Assembly (NCBI GenBank): GCA_036388555.1
Contig: DASVRP010000013.1
Coordinates: forward strand, 1-64,000
Length of the DNA: 64,000 nucleotides
Source: UBA4665 sp036388555
GTDB taxonomy: Bacteria; Patescibacteriota; Saccharimonadia; Saccharimonadales; UBA4665
Reading direction: 5' to 3'
Shown in pieces: positions 8,701 through 16,334 of this stretch (position 1 is the stretch's first letter; each line of letters begins with the position of its first letter). The notes under the pieces are model-generated. The model ran no database searches and was not told the origin of the DNA. It was given only the letters and a program-made list of their open reading frames with translations. The position numbers and the translations under genes are program-made.

Positions 8701-8814
8701 GACATCAGCTATTTTCCGAATTTGGAAGTGCACTTTACGTGTGTCAGCCTCGCATGCGCGCGGTGACAGCACGTGGCGTTTGCCCGCACTTCCGAATTCG
8801 CAAAATGCTGAGTC
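8701..8814 (+). repeat. Structured element, copy 1 of 2
   Basis: A 114-nt imperfect palindrome just after the regulator stop codon. Nested stems: GAC-TCAGC-ATTTT with AAAAT-GCTGA-GTC; CGAATTTGGAAGTGC with GCACTTCCGAATTCG; ACGTG-GTCA-CC with GG-TGAC-CACGT; and an apical CGC/GCG stem. A second copy lies at 57305-57423. The outermost and third stems are conserved in sequence, while the second and apical stems differ but still pair. No U-run follows. It may be an RNA processing or stability element, a bidirectional terminator, or a REP-like repeat. Confidence 0.75.
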
Positions 8815-8834
8815 GCCACCCGTGCTTCAATCAG

Positions 8835-9566
8835 TTACGAAGAAGCTGATGTGTCGGATTTCCAGTCGCGGACGATCTTTTCAACGGTCGAGATGACCAC
8901 CTCGTGCTCCGGAACATCCATCGTATCGTAATAATGATCCGTCGAAATGTAATCCTCGAGTACATTCAGGCAATAGATGTCATCGGCCAGGATATGCATC
9001 CGGTCGACCGCGGCGATGCTCGCGAACGGCGTCGCAACGATGATGCTTTTAATTGATATCGTCTTCAGATACTGCATCGCCAGGTCGATGGCAAAACCGC
9101 TGTTCAGGCCGTCAGATACCAGGATGACGTGCCGTTTGGCGACAAGTTCCGGACGGATCAGCACTCCGCCTCCCATAGAACGGTGCATGTCGTGCAGCTT
9201 CTCAAGTTTCTGTTGCTCGATGAATCCGCGGTATTCACCGACCATCTCTTCGATTTCGCCATCAGAGAATGCCCGGTTGTAACTGAATGATCCGTCCTGG
9301 GTTATGCCGGCCATAGCAACCAGCTCACGTGGCAGCTGGATCTGGTCTGCCAGCAGCAGGTTGATGACGGCATGAAGCTGCAACGCTACTTGGGCGCCAA
9401 CGACGACACCGCCGTCCGACAACGCGACGACAGCACAGTCCTGCCCCTCGTATTTGCGGGAAATCTGACTGGCAAGCATCCGTCCTGCTTGTAACCGACT
9501 GGCAAAGTACATACCTTCTATTTTATCATCTTGGCAGTTTTTGAAGGCGATAAAACCGCTCGACAT
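8835..9566 (-). CDS. Phosphoribosyltransferase-fold protein
   Basis: 243 aa as listed; an internal ATG at 9512 (MYFASRLQAGRMLA) begins exactly where family members usually start and would avoid most of the 41-bp overlap with tlyA. The type I phosphoribosyltransferase fold is suggested by VALSDGGVVVGAQVA and by HVILVSDGLNSGFAIDLAMQ, which aligns with the PRPP loop (usually VDDG.ATG.T). The first acidic residue of that loop is Ser here, so PRPP use is doubtful. Substrate unknown. It is co-oriented with and overlaps tlyA, suggesting one transcript. Confidence 0.7.
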   Translation of the reverse strand: MSSGFIAFKNCQDDKIEGMYFASRLQAGRMLASQISRKYEGQDCAVVALSDGGVVVGAQVALQLHAVINLLLADQIQLPRELVAMAGITQDGSFSYNRAFSDGEIEEMVGEYRGFIEQQKLEKLHDMHRSMGGGVLIRPELVAKRHVILVSDGLNSGFAIDLAMQYLKTISIKSIIVATPFASIAAVDRMHILADDIYCLNVLEDYISTDHYYDTMDVPEHEVVISTVEKIVRDWKSDTSASS

Positions 9567-10248
9567 TACCTCTTGAACCGCTGATGTCCGAATCGGCCTT
9601 GTCGATGATGCGGAAATGCTGCTGTGCCCACAGCTCGAAATCTTTCAGGATATCCCGGCGCATGCGGTCGTTCTTGATGACGCCCTTGTGCTTCAGACTG
9701 GACTGCCCTGCTTCGAACTGGGGCTTCACCATGGCGATGATAGCCGTCTGTGGATTGCAGAGCTTCGCGACCGACGGGAGTATCTCGCGCAGGCTGATGA
9801 ATGAGACGTCCGCCACGACGATGTCGATCTTCTGGTCTGTCTTGAAATCACGGATGTCCGTCTGCTCGTGCAGCTCGATAGCCGGATTGCCATGCAGACT
9901 GGGATGGAGCTGATCGGTGCCGACTTCGACAGCGATAGACCTGACGGCGCCGTGCTTGAGTGCGTAATCCGTGAATCCGCCGGTCGAGCTGCCGACATCG
10001 AGTATGGTCGCTCCCTCAAACCGGATCTTGAGCAGCTCAGAGACCGAAGCCAGCTTGAGTGCTGCCCGCGATACGTACTGCTCGGTGGCAGTCACTTCCA
10101 AGGTGTCGTCATCCCGGACGAGTTCTCCTGGTTTCGTGACTATACGGCCATTGACCTTTACTTGGCCAAGCTTGATGTAGCTTTCAGCCTGGGAGCGCGA
10201 GCGGACTAACCCCCGGCCGTCGAGTGCTTGGTCGAGGCGCTGTTTCAT
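9526..10248 (-). CDS. tlyA: TlyA-family rRNA 2'-O-methyltransferase
   Basis: 240 aa. An N-terminal S4 RNA-binding domain (about 1-60: RLDQALDGRGLVRSRSQAE) is followed by an FtsJ-like methyltransferase domain with the SAM motif ILDVGSSTGGFTDYAL and the downstream VVADVSFISLREILP. TlyA proteins methylate the 2'-OH of cytidines in 16S and/or 23S rRNA; some relatives are called hemolysin A. The start codon overlaps the stop of the preceding HExxH gene as ATGA, so translation is probably coupled. Confidence 0.9.
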   Translation of the reverse strand: MKQRLDQALDGRGLVRSRSQAESYIKLGQVKVNGRIVTKPGELVRDDDTLEVTATEQYVSRAALKLASVSELLKIRFEGATILDVGSSTGGFTDYALKHGAVRSIAVEVGTDQLHPSLHGNPAIELHEQTDIRDFKTDQKIDIVVADVSFISLREILPSVAKLCNPQTAIIAMVKPQFEAGQSSLKHKGVIKNDRMRRDILKDFELWAQQHFRIIDKADSDISGSRGNVERFYRLQKLPR

Positions 10249-10925
10249 AGCAATCCGCGTGCATAGTCACGATAGGTAGCCAAGTCGGTATCAAGCACCT
10301 CCGAAAGTGACATTGTTGCTCCGGCCATTGCTGATACCACGTAATGTCCGGCACAGTAACCTTTCATATTCATCTTACCGATTGGAGCTACAATAAATTC
10401 ATACGGGTCGGCGGTATCTGGAAACGCGAGAGCTTCAGACACGATCTCTAGCAGATCCGCGTCTGCTACGTCGGATGAGGATACCTCACAAGCCCCGACT
10501 AATTGTTCTTCACCGAACATAGCTACCCCTTCGAGCATCATATAATCAAAAACGTCCCACTTAGGACGCTGTATCTCGCCAGCTTTAGTTCGATGGCTTT
10601 GGCGGCCCTTATGATCCAGATGTAGGATTTCGTGAACTACAGTCCCACGAATATCTTTCATCGTTTCCTTGGCCGGCCCTTCTCCGATCGTAAGTTCTAC
10701 ATCTTCCCAACCGACAAGTTTACCTTCAACGGTTATAAAACTTTGCTTGGTCTCAGCGGCGGTGGCAACGTGCACGTATATATCTGTTACCGGTTCGTCT
10801 AGCTGCAATGCATGGTTTGCAAAATCCCGGCTACTCAGAATTTCATCATAAATCTGAGTAGCATCTTCCTTACCATAGCGGTCGATGACAGCTGGCATCG
10901 CTTCAAAAATAGTCAAACGGGCCAT
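10245..10925 (-). CDS. Putative zinc metallopeptidase-like protein (HEILH)
   Basis: 226 aa of unknown function. VVHEILHLDH at about residue 100 is an HExxH zinc site, and MLEGVAMFGEE about 35 residues later looks like the third (Glu) ligand of a gluzincin. There is no signal peptide, so action inside the cell is likely. The start has no strong Shine-Dalgarno. It lies between a 30-codon membrane peptide gene and tlyA, overlapping tlyA by 4 nt. Peptidase activity is inferred from the motif spacing only. Confidence 0.65.
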   Translation of the reverse strand: MARLTIFEAMPAVIDRYGKEDATQIYDEILSSRDFANHALQLDEPVTDIYVHVATAAETKQSFITVEGKLVGWEDVELTIGEGPAKETMKDIRGTVVHEILHLDHKGRQSHRTKAGEIQRPKWDVFDYMMLEGVAMFGEEQLVGACEVSSSDVADADLLEIVSEALAFPDTADPYEFIVAPIGKMNMKGYCAGHYVVSAMAGATMSLSEVLDTDLATYRDYARGLL

Positions 10926-10949
10926 AGTAATATTTCGGATTACCGCTGG

Positions 10950-11042
10950 TTAAAATGCGATAATCGCGACAGCGCCGAGCGCCGTCACGACGGCAGCGGT
11001 CTTGACGAATTCCCAGCCGGTTGATTGTTCACGTGTAGCCAT
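10950..11042 (-). CDS. 30-aa single-span membrane peptide
   Basis: A 31-codon frame with ATG at 11042 and TAA at 10950. The peptide has a polar N-terminus (MATREQSTGWEF) and one hydrophobic helix (VVTALGAVAIIAF) ending at the stop. TATAAT (11051-11056) lies 8 nt before the ATG with no Shine-Dalgarno between, so the message would be leaderless or nearly so. It lies 24 bp upstream of the HEILH protein gene in the same direction. Function unknown. Confidence 0.6.
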   Translation of the reverse strand: MATREQSTGWEFVKTAAVVTALGAVAIIAF

Positions 11043-11070
11043 ATTCTTATATTATACACTATCCGGTCAA

Positions 11071-11556
11071 TTATTGAAGCCGCATATCGAATTGCTGCTC
11101 AACCCGGCAGGTCTCGCCGTCGACCAGCCGGACGAGATGGAAGTCATCAACCAGGATGTCCTGTCCTTCGCTCGAATATCGGTTGTCACCTTCGTGGCGC
11201 GGAACATGTGCCCTATATTTCTGACCCATGAAAGTATCGCCGTCAAAAGACGTGTCGGCCTCACTGAGGGTCGCCACCAGCAGTTCGTGCAGTGCCTGTG
11301 CCGGCGCCTGATTTTTGATGACATTCACCGGCACATTCCGATTCTTGCCGAACAGCTCCTTGCCGCCGACCGCCAGCAGCAGCGGCTCGAGGTCGGACGA
11401 AACCCGCTCCAGCGAGCGGACGACCGCTTCTTCGTCAGCTGCCTGGAACCATGGCACCAGCGTCAGGTGCAGCGGCCAATGGCCGCGCTTGAAGGTCCAG
11501 CCTTCCAACTGTTGCTCGACGAAATGCACGACGATCAGACTGCCGACCGCAACCAT
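11071..11556 (-). CDS. 2H phosphoesterase / 2'-5' RNA ligase-like protein
   Basis: 161 aa. The two HxT/S-type motifs of the 2H family can be placed: PLHLTLVPWF near residue 29, and YRAHVPRHEG near residue 115 as the less perfect second motif. The family includes LigT-type RNA ligases and cyclic phosphodiesterases acting on 2',3'-cyclic or 2'-5' linkages. The gene begins 2 bp after the efp stop codon and is probably translated from the same transcript. The substrate is unknown. Confidence 0.7.
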   Translation of the reverse strand: MVAVGSLIVVHFVEQQLEGWTFKRGHWPLHLTLVPWFQAADEEAVVRSLERVSSDLEPLLLAVGGKELFGKNRNVPVNVIKNQAPAQALHELLVATLSEADTSFDGDTFMGQKYRAHVPRHEGDNRYSSEGQDILVDDFHLVRLVDGETCRVEQQFDMRLQ

Positions 11557-11558
11557 GG

Positions 11559-12125
11559 CTAGGCCTTGACACGTTCCCGGTATGCGCCGTTACTGGTGTC
11601 GACCGATATCAGATCGCCCTGTTTGATGAATGCCGGGACGCGGATCGTAATTCCAGTCTCAAGCGTGGCAGCCTTTGTGATCGACGAGCTGGTGTCACCC
11701 TTGACAGCGTCTTCGGTGTACGTCACCAGCAACGGCACGTTCTTCGGCAGTTCGACATTGATGGCGACGTTATCAAAGAACTGCAGCGTCACGTTGTCGC
11801 CTTCCTTGAGGTAGCCGGCTCCGTCCCCGACAAGGTCCGCGGCAATCTCGAACTGCTCAAAGCTGTCTTCGTTCATAAAGTAGAACGTCCCGCCGTCGCT
11901 GTACAGGTACTGCACGGTCTGGTTGCTGACATCGGCCCGGTCGAGCTGTTCATTGCCCTTGAAGGTCTTTTCCAGGACTTTGCCGTCGAGCAGGCTCTTG
12001 ATGCGGACGTTGACGATGGAACCGCCGCGGCCCATCACCTTCTGGTTGTAATCGACGACCCGGTACGGTACGCCGTCAAGCTGGAACAGCGTTCCTTTCT
12101 TCAGTTCAGTAATACTTAATGCCAT
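11559..12125 (-). CDS. efp: Translation elongation factor P
   Basis: 188 aa, full length. Order: KOW-like N-terminal domain (ITELKKGTLFQLDGVPYRVV), central OB domain, C-terminal OB domain ending with TGITIRVPAFIKQGD and VDTSNGAYRERVKA. EF-P relieves ribosome stalling at polyproline, which suits a genome encoding many Pro-rich linkers and tails. The tip loop reads VMGRGGS, placing Arg33 where other EF-Ps have a modified Lys or Arg; no modification enzyme is seen in the window. Confidence 0.95.
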   Translation of the reverse strand: MALSITELKKGTLFQLDGVPYRVVDYNQKVMGRGGSIVNVRIKSLLDGKVLEKTFKGNEQLDRADVSNQTVQYLYSDGGTFYFMNEDSFEQFEIAADLVGDGAGYLKEGDNVTLQFFDNVAINVELPKNVPLLVTYTEDAVKGDTSSSITKAATLETGITIRVPAFIKQGDLISVDTSNGAYRERVKA

Positions 12126-12158
12126 CCGGCGCTTCTCCTGTCTGTCTTTGACAAAAAC

Positions 12159-12464
12159 TTAGTAATTAGGGTGGGTGCGGACATGCGCCCGCAGATCGCG
12201 GACTTCATGCTGCAGGCTGTCAATCTCCCGGAAACTCATCAGACTCTCGCCATGGTTACGGGTCTGCATCAGTTCGTGCTCAATGGTTTTGAGGCGGTTC
12301 TCGGTATGACGCGGGTCTTTCTGCATCTCAAAGTCGTCGACCAGGCCGTGGACTTCCCGCTTCAGCTGCTGTATCTGAGGATGATTGTGGTCATCGACGA
12401 CATCCTCCAGCCGGTACTTCAGGTCGGTCGCCCGTTTGTAATATGCCTTATACTGGTCATCCAT
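12159..12464 (-). CDS. Small coiled-coil protein
   Basis: 101 aa, rich in Asp, Glu, His and Arg with heptad-like spacing (TDLKYRLEDVVDDHNHPQI, then EIDSLQHEVRDLRAHVRTH), so probably a cytoplasmic helical coiled coil. No recognised domain. It is the first of three small genes between rpsR and efp, all in one direction. Confidence 0.6.
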   Translation of the reverse strand: MDDQYKAYYKRATDLKYRLEDVVDDHNHPQIQQLKREVHGLVDDFEMQKDPRHTENRLKTIEHELMQTRNHGESLMSFREIDSLQHEVRDLRAHVRTHPNY

Positions 12465-12517
12465 GGTCGGTTCCTCCGCTACGGCTTGCTTGTGCCTATG
12501 ATTGTTATATTGCCATT

Positions 12518-12850
12518 TTACCCCAGACGGGCTGCAATTTCATCGACCTCGGCCGAAAGCACCGCCACATCGACCGCCCCGAAGATGCCGGACTCGCTGG
12601 CTTTCAGGATATGCCGGCGGAGTTCCTCGAGCCGTTTGACCGCCGTCCGGGCGTGGCGCTGCATCTCCGTCCGGCTGTCAGCCATCTCATAATCGCGGAT
12701 ATCCAGCCTGGCGTCGGCAGACGTCCGCTTGATGGCGCTGATCGCCTTGGCCGTCTCCTTGCCGATGATATCGGTATCAAGTGCCATCAACAGTCCGTTC
12801 AAGTGGGTATTGAGCCGGGTGATCAGTGTCAGTTCGGATAGGTCAGCCAC
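12518..12850 (-). CDS. Small helical protein of unknown function
   Basis: 110 aa, predicted all-helical, no membrane segment or signal. The C-terminal half (SAEVDEIAARLG) is amphipathic. It lies 8 bp downstream of the next small gene and is probably co-transcribed with the rpsF-ssb-rpsR group. No family recognised. Confidence 0.6.
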   Translation of the reverse strand: MADLSELTLITRLNTHLNGLLMALDTDIIGKETAKAISAIKRTSADARLDIRDYEMADSRTEMQRHARTAVKRLEELRRHILKASESGIFGAVDVAVLSAEVDEIAARLG

Positions 12851-12857
12851 AGACTAG

Positions 12858-13160
12858 TTATCGCTCCTCAACCGGCAGATCGTAATCATCATTTGAAGTC
12901 ATTGGGAAGCCTCCATCTGGTATGGGCAACGAATTGTCGGCCGCTGCACGGCGTCTGGCGGCCAATATATCTGAATCGCCGAGCTCCGTGATATCCAAAT
13001 CGTCGAAGGCTGCGGACGAACCGTCCGCTACATCGAGTACACCCTTGAAGTACGTCAACCGCGGGGCCCGCTTAGCACGCGGCGGATCGACCGTCTCATC
13101 CAGCCAGTCTGTATCCTCCGGATCGATTCCGATCCCCGGACTGATGTTCTCTTTCCCCAT
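12858..13160 (-). CDS. Small acidic protein of unknown function
   Basis: 100 aa from the ATG at 13160, chosen because AGGAGGG precedes it at about 5 nt; a longer frame starts 6 codons earlier. The composition is acidic and looks disordered (GIDPEDTDWLDETVDPP, DDLDITELGDSDI). It begins 17 bp after the rpsR stop codon. No family recognised. Confidence 0.6.
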   Translation of the reverse strand: MGKENISPGIGIDPEDTDWLDETVDPPRAKRAPRLTYFKGVLDVADGSSAAFDDLDITELGDSDILAARRRAAADNSLPIPDGGFPMTSNDDYDLPVEER

Positions 13161-13177
13161 AGACCCTCCTGCCTGCA

Positions 13178-13381
13178 TTAGTTGCTTGCGACGAACGGCA
13201 TCAGCGCGATGTGGCGTGCCCGCTTGATGGCGGTTGCCAGACGGCGCTGCTGTGACTCGGTGAGACCTGTCTTCTTGCGGGTCTCGATCTGTCCGTAGAC
13301 ATTGACGTAGCGCTGCAAGGTCTTGAAGTCCTTGTAATCAAAAAATGCGACGTCTGTGCGGTGTTTAAAAATCTTTGCCAT
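13178..13381 (-). CDS. rpsR: 30S ribosomal protein S18
   Basis: 67 aa from the ATG at 13381 (MAKIFKHRTDVAFFDYKD); the frame extends 5 codons upstream but GGAG sits correctly for this start. Family features include YKDFKTLQRYVN, the GLTESQQRRLATAIKRARHIALMPF core, and no zinc cysteines. S18 binds S6 on the 30S platform. It follows ssb, as in the common rpsF-ssb-rpsR order. Confidence 0.95.
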   Translation of the reverse strand: MAKIFKHRTDVAFFDYKDFKTLQRYVNVYGQIETRKKTGLTESQQRRLATAIKRARHIALMPFVASN

Positions 13382-13456
13382 AGTTAGTATCTCCACATAG
13401 CATTATGAGCAGCGGAGTTACCGCTACCCGTATACCCTATTATATTCTTAGTATAT

Positions 13457-13972
13457 TTAGAAAGGAATATCGTCGAGGTTGATCGGCTCGTCGCCGATGT
13501 CTTCGATGACGGTATCCTTCTTCTTGTCAGCAGACTTGCCGCCGCCTGAGCCGCTGCCCTGTCCGCCGTTGAAGGTCGACGTGCCGCCGCCGCGCTGGTA
13601 GCCGCCGGAGCCCCCGCTGGGGGCTCCTTCGCCGTCATCGCCACGTCCGTCGAGGAAGGTGACGTCACGGGCCAGGACTTCGACTTTGCTGCGCTTGACG
13701 CCTTCCTGCTCCCAAGCCCGGCTCTGCAAGCCACCCTGTACGAGTGTGCGGCTGCCCTTATGCAGGTACTGCGCCACCCGTTCGCCGAGAGGGCCCCAGG
13801 CGACGACATCGATGTAATCGGTAGCTTCCTGCCATTCGCCGGAAGCGTCCTTGTAGCTGCGGTTCAGCGCCAAGCTGAAGCTACAGACCTGCTGACCGCT
13901 AGGGGTCGAGCGTAGTTCCGGGTCCCGAGTCAGGTTGCCCATTAAAGTTACTTGGTTGAGACTACGTGCCAT
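13457..13972 (-). CDS. ssb: Single-stranded DNA-binding protein
   Basis: 171 aa. The OB fold occupies about 1-110 (MARSLNQVTLMGNLTRDPEL, FSLALNRSY, DYIDVVAWGPLGERVAQYL). A Gly/Ser/Gln-rich linker (about 115-150) leads to the acidic tip EPINLDDIPF that recruits replication and repair partners. It coats ssDNA as a tetramer in most bacteria. It lies between the inserted unknown gene and rpsR. Confidence 0.95.
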   Translation of the reverse strand: MARSLNQVTLMGNLTRDPELRSTPSGQQVCSFSLALNRSYKDASGEWQEATDYIDVVAWGPLGERVAQYLHKGSRTLVQGGLQSRAWEQEGVKRSKVEVLARDVTFLDGRGDDGEGAPSGGSGGYQRGGGTSTFNGGQGSGSGGGKSADKKKDTVIEDIGDEPINLDDIPF

Positions 13973-14062
13973 GTGGCATCCTCCTTGTAGGAAACTATGT
14001 CCTTTATATTGTTGGTACTTTCACGGTACGCCGGACGTACTATTGCCGTCAAGATGTAAAAT

Positions 14063-14494
14063 TTACCGTCGTCTAAGACCGTTCAGGAAGCTGTCCAACA
14101 AGACGGCTTCATCTACCGAATTAGGCTGATCTGCGAGTCCAGCATAATGCGTCGTAACGCCCTCGTCTTGACGAGGGAACCGTACACCGTACACTATCCG
14201 GGCCTCTTGCCGTGCAAAAAGTGTCGGCTGGACTGGGTCAGCATCAAAATCAATTGACATTGGCAACACTAGTTTGCCACCTTGTTCAGTGAACTCTTCG
14301 ATTTCCTCAGTGGTATTAAAACCTCTAGCACCGTCAACTATGATTCCTGGCTTGGCGATTCTCCCAAGTCTTTTCGAAGTCAGTGAGCCAGCCGCCCATC
14401 TAGTACTACCCTGTTCGTCGATACTTAACATGTAGTGTTCATCTACCGGGATTCCGGGTAGATTACCATCATCGATACCTTCTTGATTTGCCAT
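14063..14494 (-). CDS. Unknown protein inserted in the rpsF-ssb operon
   Basis: 143 aa from the ATG at 14494, which has GAGGAG 6 nt upstream; the frame is open 7 codons further. Sequence features include HYMLSIDEQGSTRWAAGS and a C-terminal DEAVLLDSFLNGLRRR. No membrane segment. It lies between rpsF and ssb, where no gene is usually found. Function unknown; its position suggests constitutive expression with ribosomal protein genes. Confidence 0.65.
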   Translation of the reverse strand: MANQEGIDDGNLPGIPVDEHYMLSIDEQGSTRWAAGSLTSKRLGRIAKPGIIVDGARGFNTTEEIEEFTEQGGKLVLPMSIDFDADPVQPTLFARQEARIVYGVRFPRQDEGVTTHYAGLADQPNSVDEAVLLDSFLNGLRRR

Positions 14495-14523
14495 ATCTAC
14501 TCCTCTATCCCACACATTACGGA

Positions 14524-14943
14524 TTAGCGGTCGTCCCGCCGGCCACGGCGTTCGCGGGGCTCTTCCGGCTCTTCGCGGTCGTCGTCGTTGGCGTTCTCAC
14601 CACGCTCGGCGTTCTTGCGGTCCTTTTCCTCTTTGGCGGCCTGGGCCTTGGCGATCGCCTTCAGGTCCGGCTTGGTGATGAGGAAGCGGATGACTTCGTC
14701 GGTGATGTTCAAGGTACTTTCGACCTTGAGGACGTTCAACGGTGGGAAGTCGACGGTATATATGACGTAGATGGCCGATTCGCACTTCTTAATCTCGTAG
14801 GCCAGCTTGCGCTTGCCCCAGTTGTCAGTGTTGACGACCTTACCGCCGTTATCCGTGAACACCTTCTCGACACGGCTGGTGGCCTTGTCGAGGTCGACTT
14901 CGAGGTCCGGGTGATACAGTACAGCAACTTCGTACTGATTCAT
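14524..14943 (-). CDS. rpsF: 30S ribosomal protein S6
   Basis: 139 aa. The S6 fold covers about 1-98 (YEVAVLYHPDLEVDLDKA, GKRKLAYEIKKCESAIYVIY). The rest is a highly charged Asp/Glu/Arg tail (DDDREEPEEPRERRGRRDDR), longer than in many bacteria; charged tails also occur in E. coli S6, where glutamates are added. First gene of the operon, with a strong promoter and a leader hairpin upstream. Confidence 0.95.
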   Translation of the reverse strand: MNQYEVAVLYHPDLEVDLDKATSRVEKVFTDNGGKVVNTDNWGKRKLAYEIKKCESAIYVIYTVDFPPLNVLKVESTLNITDEVIRFLITKPDLKAIAKAQAAKEEKDRKNAERGENANDDDREEPEEPRERRGRRDDR

Positions 14944-14961
14944 CTATACTCCTTCGGTTAT

Positions 14962-14990
14962 AGCCCATACGCACCAAATGGCTATGGGCT
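14962..14990 (-). promoter_or_regulatory. rpsF leader hairpin, possible S6:S18 autoregulatory site
   Basis: The rpsF leader contains AGCCCATA paired with TATGGGCT around a 13-nt loop, followed by AACCGAAGGAG just before the ATG. Known S6:S18-binding leaders in bacteria combine a hairpin with a conserved CCG. The match here is by position and the CCG only, so the call is tentative. Confidence 0.4.
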
Positions 14991-15007
14991 GAGTTAATAA
15001 TCTGTTG

Positions 15008-15036
15008 ATTATACCTTGATTACCCCTGTTGGTCAA
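15008..15036 (-). promoter_or_regulatory. Promoter of the rpsF operon
   Basis: Minus strand TTGACC (15031-15036), 17 bp, TATAAT (15008-15013). It overlaps the end of the upstream gene by 4 nt and gives a leader of about 60 nt. Confidence 0.75.
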
Positions 15037-16094
15037 CTTGCGCGCAGGATTCCCATATATTTTTCAGATACCTTGTCGCCCTCGTGAAAAACAGTGACGC
15101 TCCTCCCCGTTCCTAAATCTGATATTGCCGCCCCTGCCCTGTACCTCAGTATCATATCGATGACGCGTTCGCCAATACATTCATCTATCAGCATTTCTTC
15201 GTCGGTGGCATTACCTTCATAGCTGGCAGCGATGGCTTCAAGGGTCGCTTCAGGGGTGAACTTGCCCTCTACGGAGAGGTGCATCTTACCTCTGACCAGC
15301 AGAGCCCGGAACCGGTTGCGGTCACGGGCGCTGGCAGACGCTTTGATTTCTACCGGTGTGACACTTTGCAGCTCGCCACCAAAATGCTGGACGACTTGCA
15401 GATCGTGCGTCTGCTTCGGATGATGATAGCCGCTATCGGAACGGACCGTCGATGGGGCAACGAACCAATCTTCCGACTGGGTCTTGTTGAACGCCAGCAG
15501 CGCATTGCATTCGTACCCTAAGCCTACATGAGCGGCGACTCCCTCGAAGTTACCTTCCCGCGCTGCCAAGTTGAGCTGGACAGCATTATCCTGGGCGATA
15601 TTGAGGCAGTCTTCGAATACCTCAATACCGACCTCCGGATCCCACTCTCCCTGGATGACACCCGCGAACAGCGGAGCGCACGCGATGTCCAGCGCTAAGC
15701 GGTGTGGATATGCCGGTTCGTCCAGATACGGTACACATGAATCATTCATCTGCTGCTGCGCTTCTACCGCCCGGCTCCAACAGTCTACCCCCGCCTCAAG
15801 CATTTCCATCCTGTCTTCCACCGGCCTGTCATTCAGGACAAGTGCCGCCTCGGCCGCAGCCCAACCGGCGGCGGCCAGGTATCGTGGCATTGTTTCATTG
15901 GACAGCGTCTCAAAGATATCTTCCAGCCGCTCCGCGCCGCGCGGACCTACGATCACCTTATGCATCTTAAGATAATCTTCGTACGCTGCGTTGGGCGTAA
16001 AATCCATACCTTCAAAAATATCATCAGATGTGAAGGCACCCGTTAACGATTCATAGCCCTTGGGGAGCTCTGCTGAATTAGAATATTTAGCCAT
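15033..16094 (-). CDS. Unknown protein with possible PD-(D/E)XK nuclease core
   Basis: 353 aa, no signal or membrane segment. The N-terminal two thirds are mostly helical. Residues about 215-270 read HDLQVVQHFGG, then VTPVEIKASASARDR and FRALLVRGKMHL; the D...ExK spacing with following strands resembles a PD-(D/E)XK nuclease core, but this is a weak pattern match. GGGGAGG precedes the ATG. A structured RNA with an intrinsic terminator ends 20 nt upstream, so expression may depend on read-through. Function unknown. Confidence 0.6.
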   Translation of the reverse strand: MAKYSNSAELPKGYESLTGAFTSDDIFEGMDFTPNAAYEDYLKMHKVIVGPRGAERLEDIFETLSNETMPRYLAAAGWAAAEAALVLNDRPVEDRMEMLEAGVDCWSRAVEAQQQMNDSCVPYLDEPAYPHRLALDIACAPLFAGVIQGEWDPEVGIEVFEDCLNIAQDNAVQLNLAAREGNFEGVAAHVGLGYECNALLAFNKTQSEDWFVAPSTVRSDSGYHHPKQTHDLQVVQHFGGELQSVTPVEIKASASARDRNRFRALLVRGKMHLSVEGKFTPEATLEAIAASYEGNATDEEMLIDECIGERVIDMILRYRAGAAISDLGTGRSVTVFHEGDKVSEKYMGILRAS

Positions 16095-16113
16095 GTTCCT
16101 CCCCTTCTATATC

Positions 16114-16144
16114 AAAAAAGCCCCTGCGCGTTCAGCGAGGAGCT
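16114..16144 (-). terminator. Intrinsic terminator
   Basis: Minus strand AGCTCCTCGC and GCG(C)AGGGGCT form a 10-bp stem with a TGAAC loop, one bulged C, and TTTTTT following. It ends about 20 nt before the ATG at 16094, so it terminates the upstream RNA or attenuates that gene. Confidence 0.8.
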
Positions 16145-16277
16145 AATTATTTTTGCACATTGGCCTGCCCACCTGGCGGGAGAAGGGGCAGCATATCAGT
16201 GCGGTCCAGGCGAGCCCTTACACACAGTCGATATGCCACATTTTCCCTTTCTTCCACTACCAAGGCTTGTGTTTGTG
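16114..16277 (-). ncRNA. Structured RNA with intrinsic terminator (6S-like or attenuator leader)
   Basis: A TATAAT at 16284-16289 gives an expected start near 16277; the terminator ends at 16114, for about 164 nt. The RNA can fold into a long interrupted rod: CACA..TTGG with CCAATGTG, GGAAGAAAGGG with CCCCTTCTCC, GCATATC with GATATGC, and an apical AGG/CCT hairpin. A small hairpin (CCCGCCAGGTGGG) lies on the 3' side of the central bulge. This layout recalls 6S RNA. The immediate position before an open reading frame also fits a transcription attenuator or riboswitch. I do not recognise a known riboswitch consensus. Confidence 0.55.
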
Positions 16278-16334
16278 TTCAGTATTATAGTAGCGTGCGT
16301 TAGTGCTTATGGCAAGCCAAAACTATCAAGGGTG

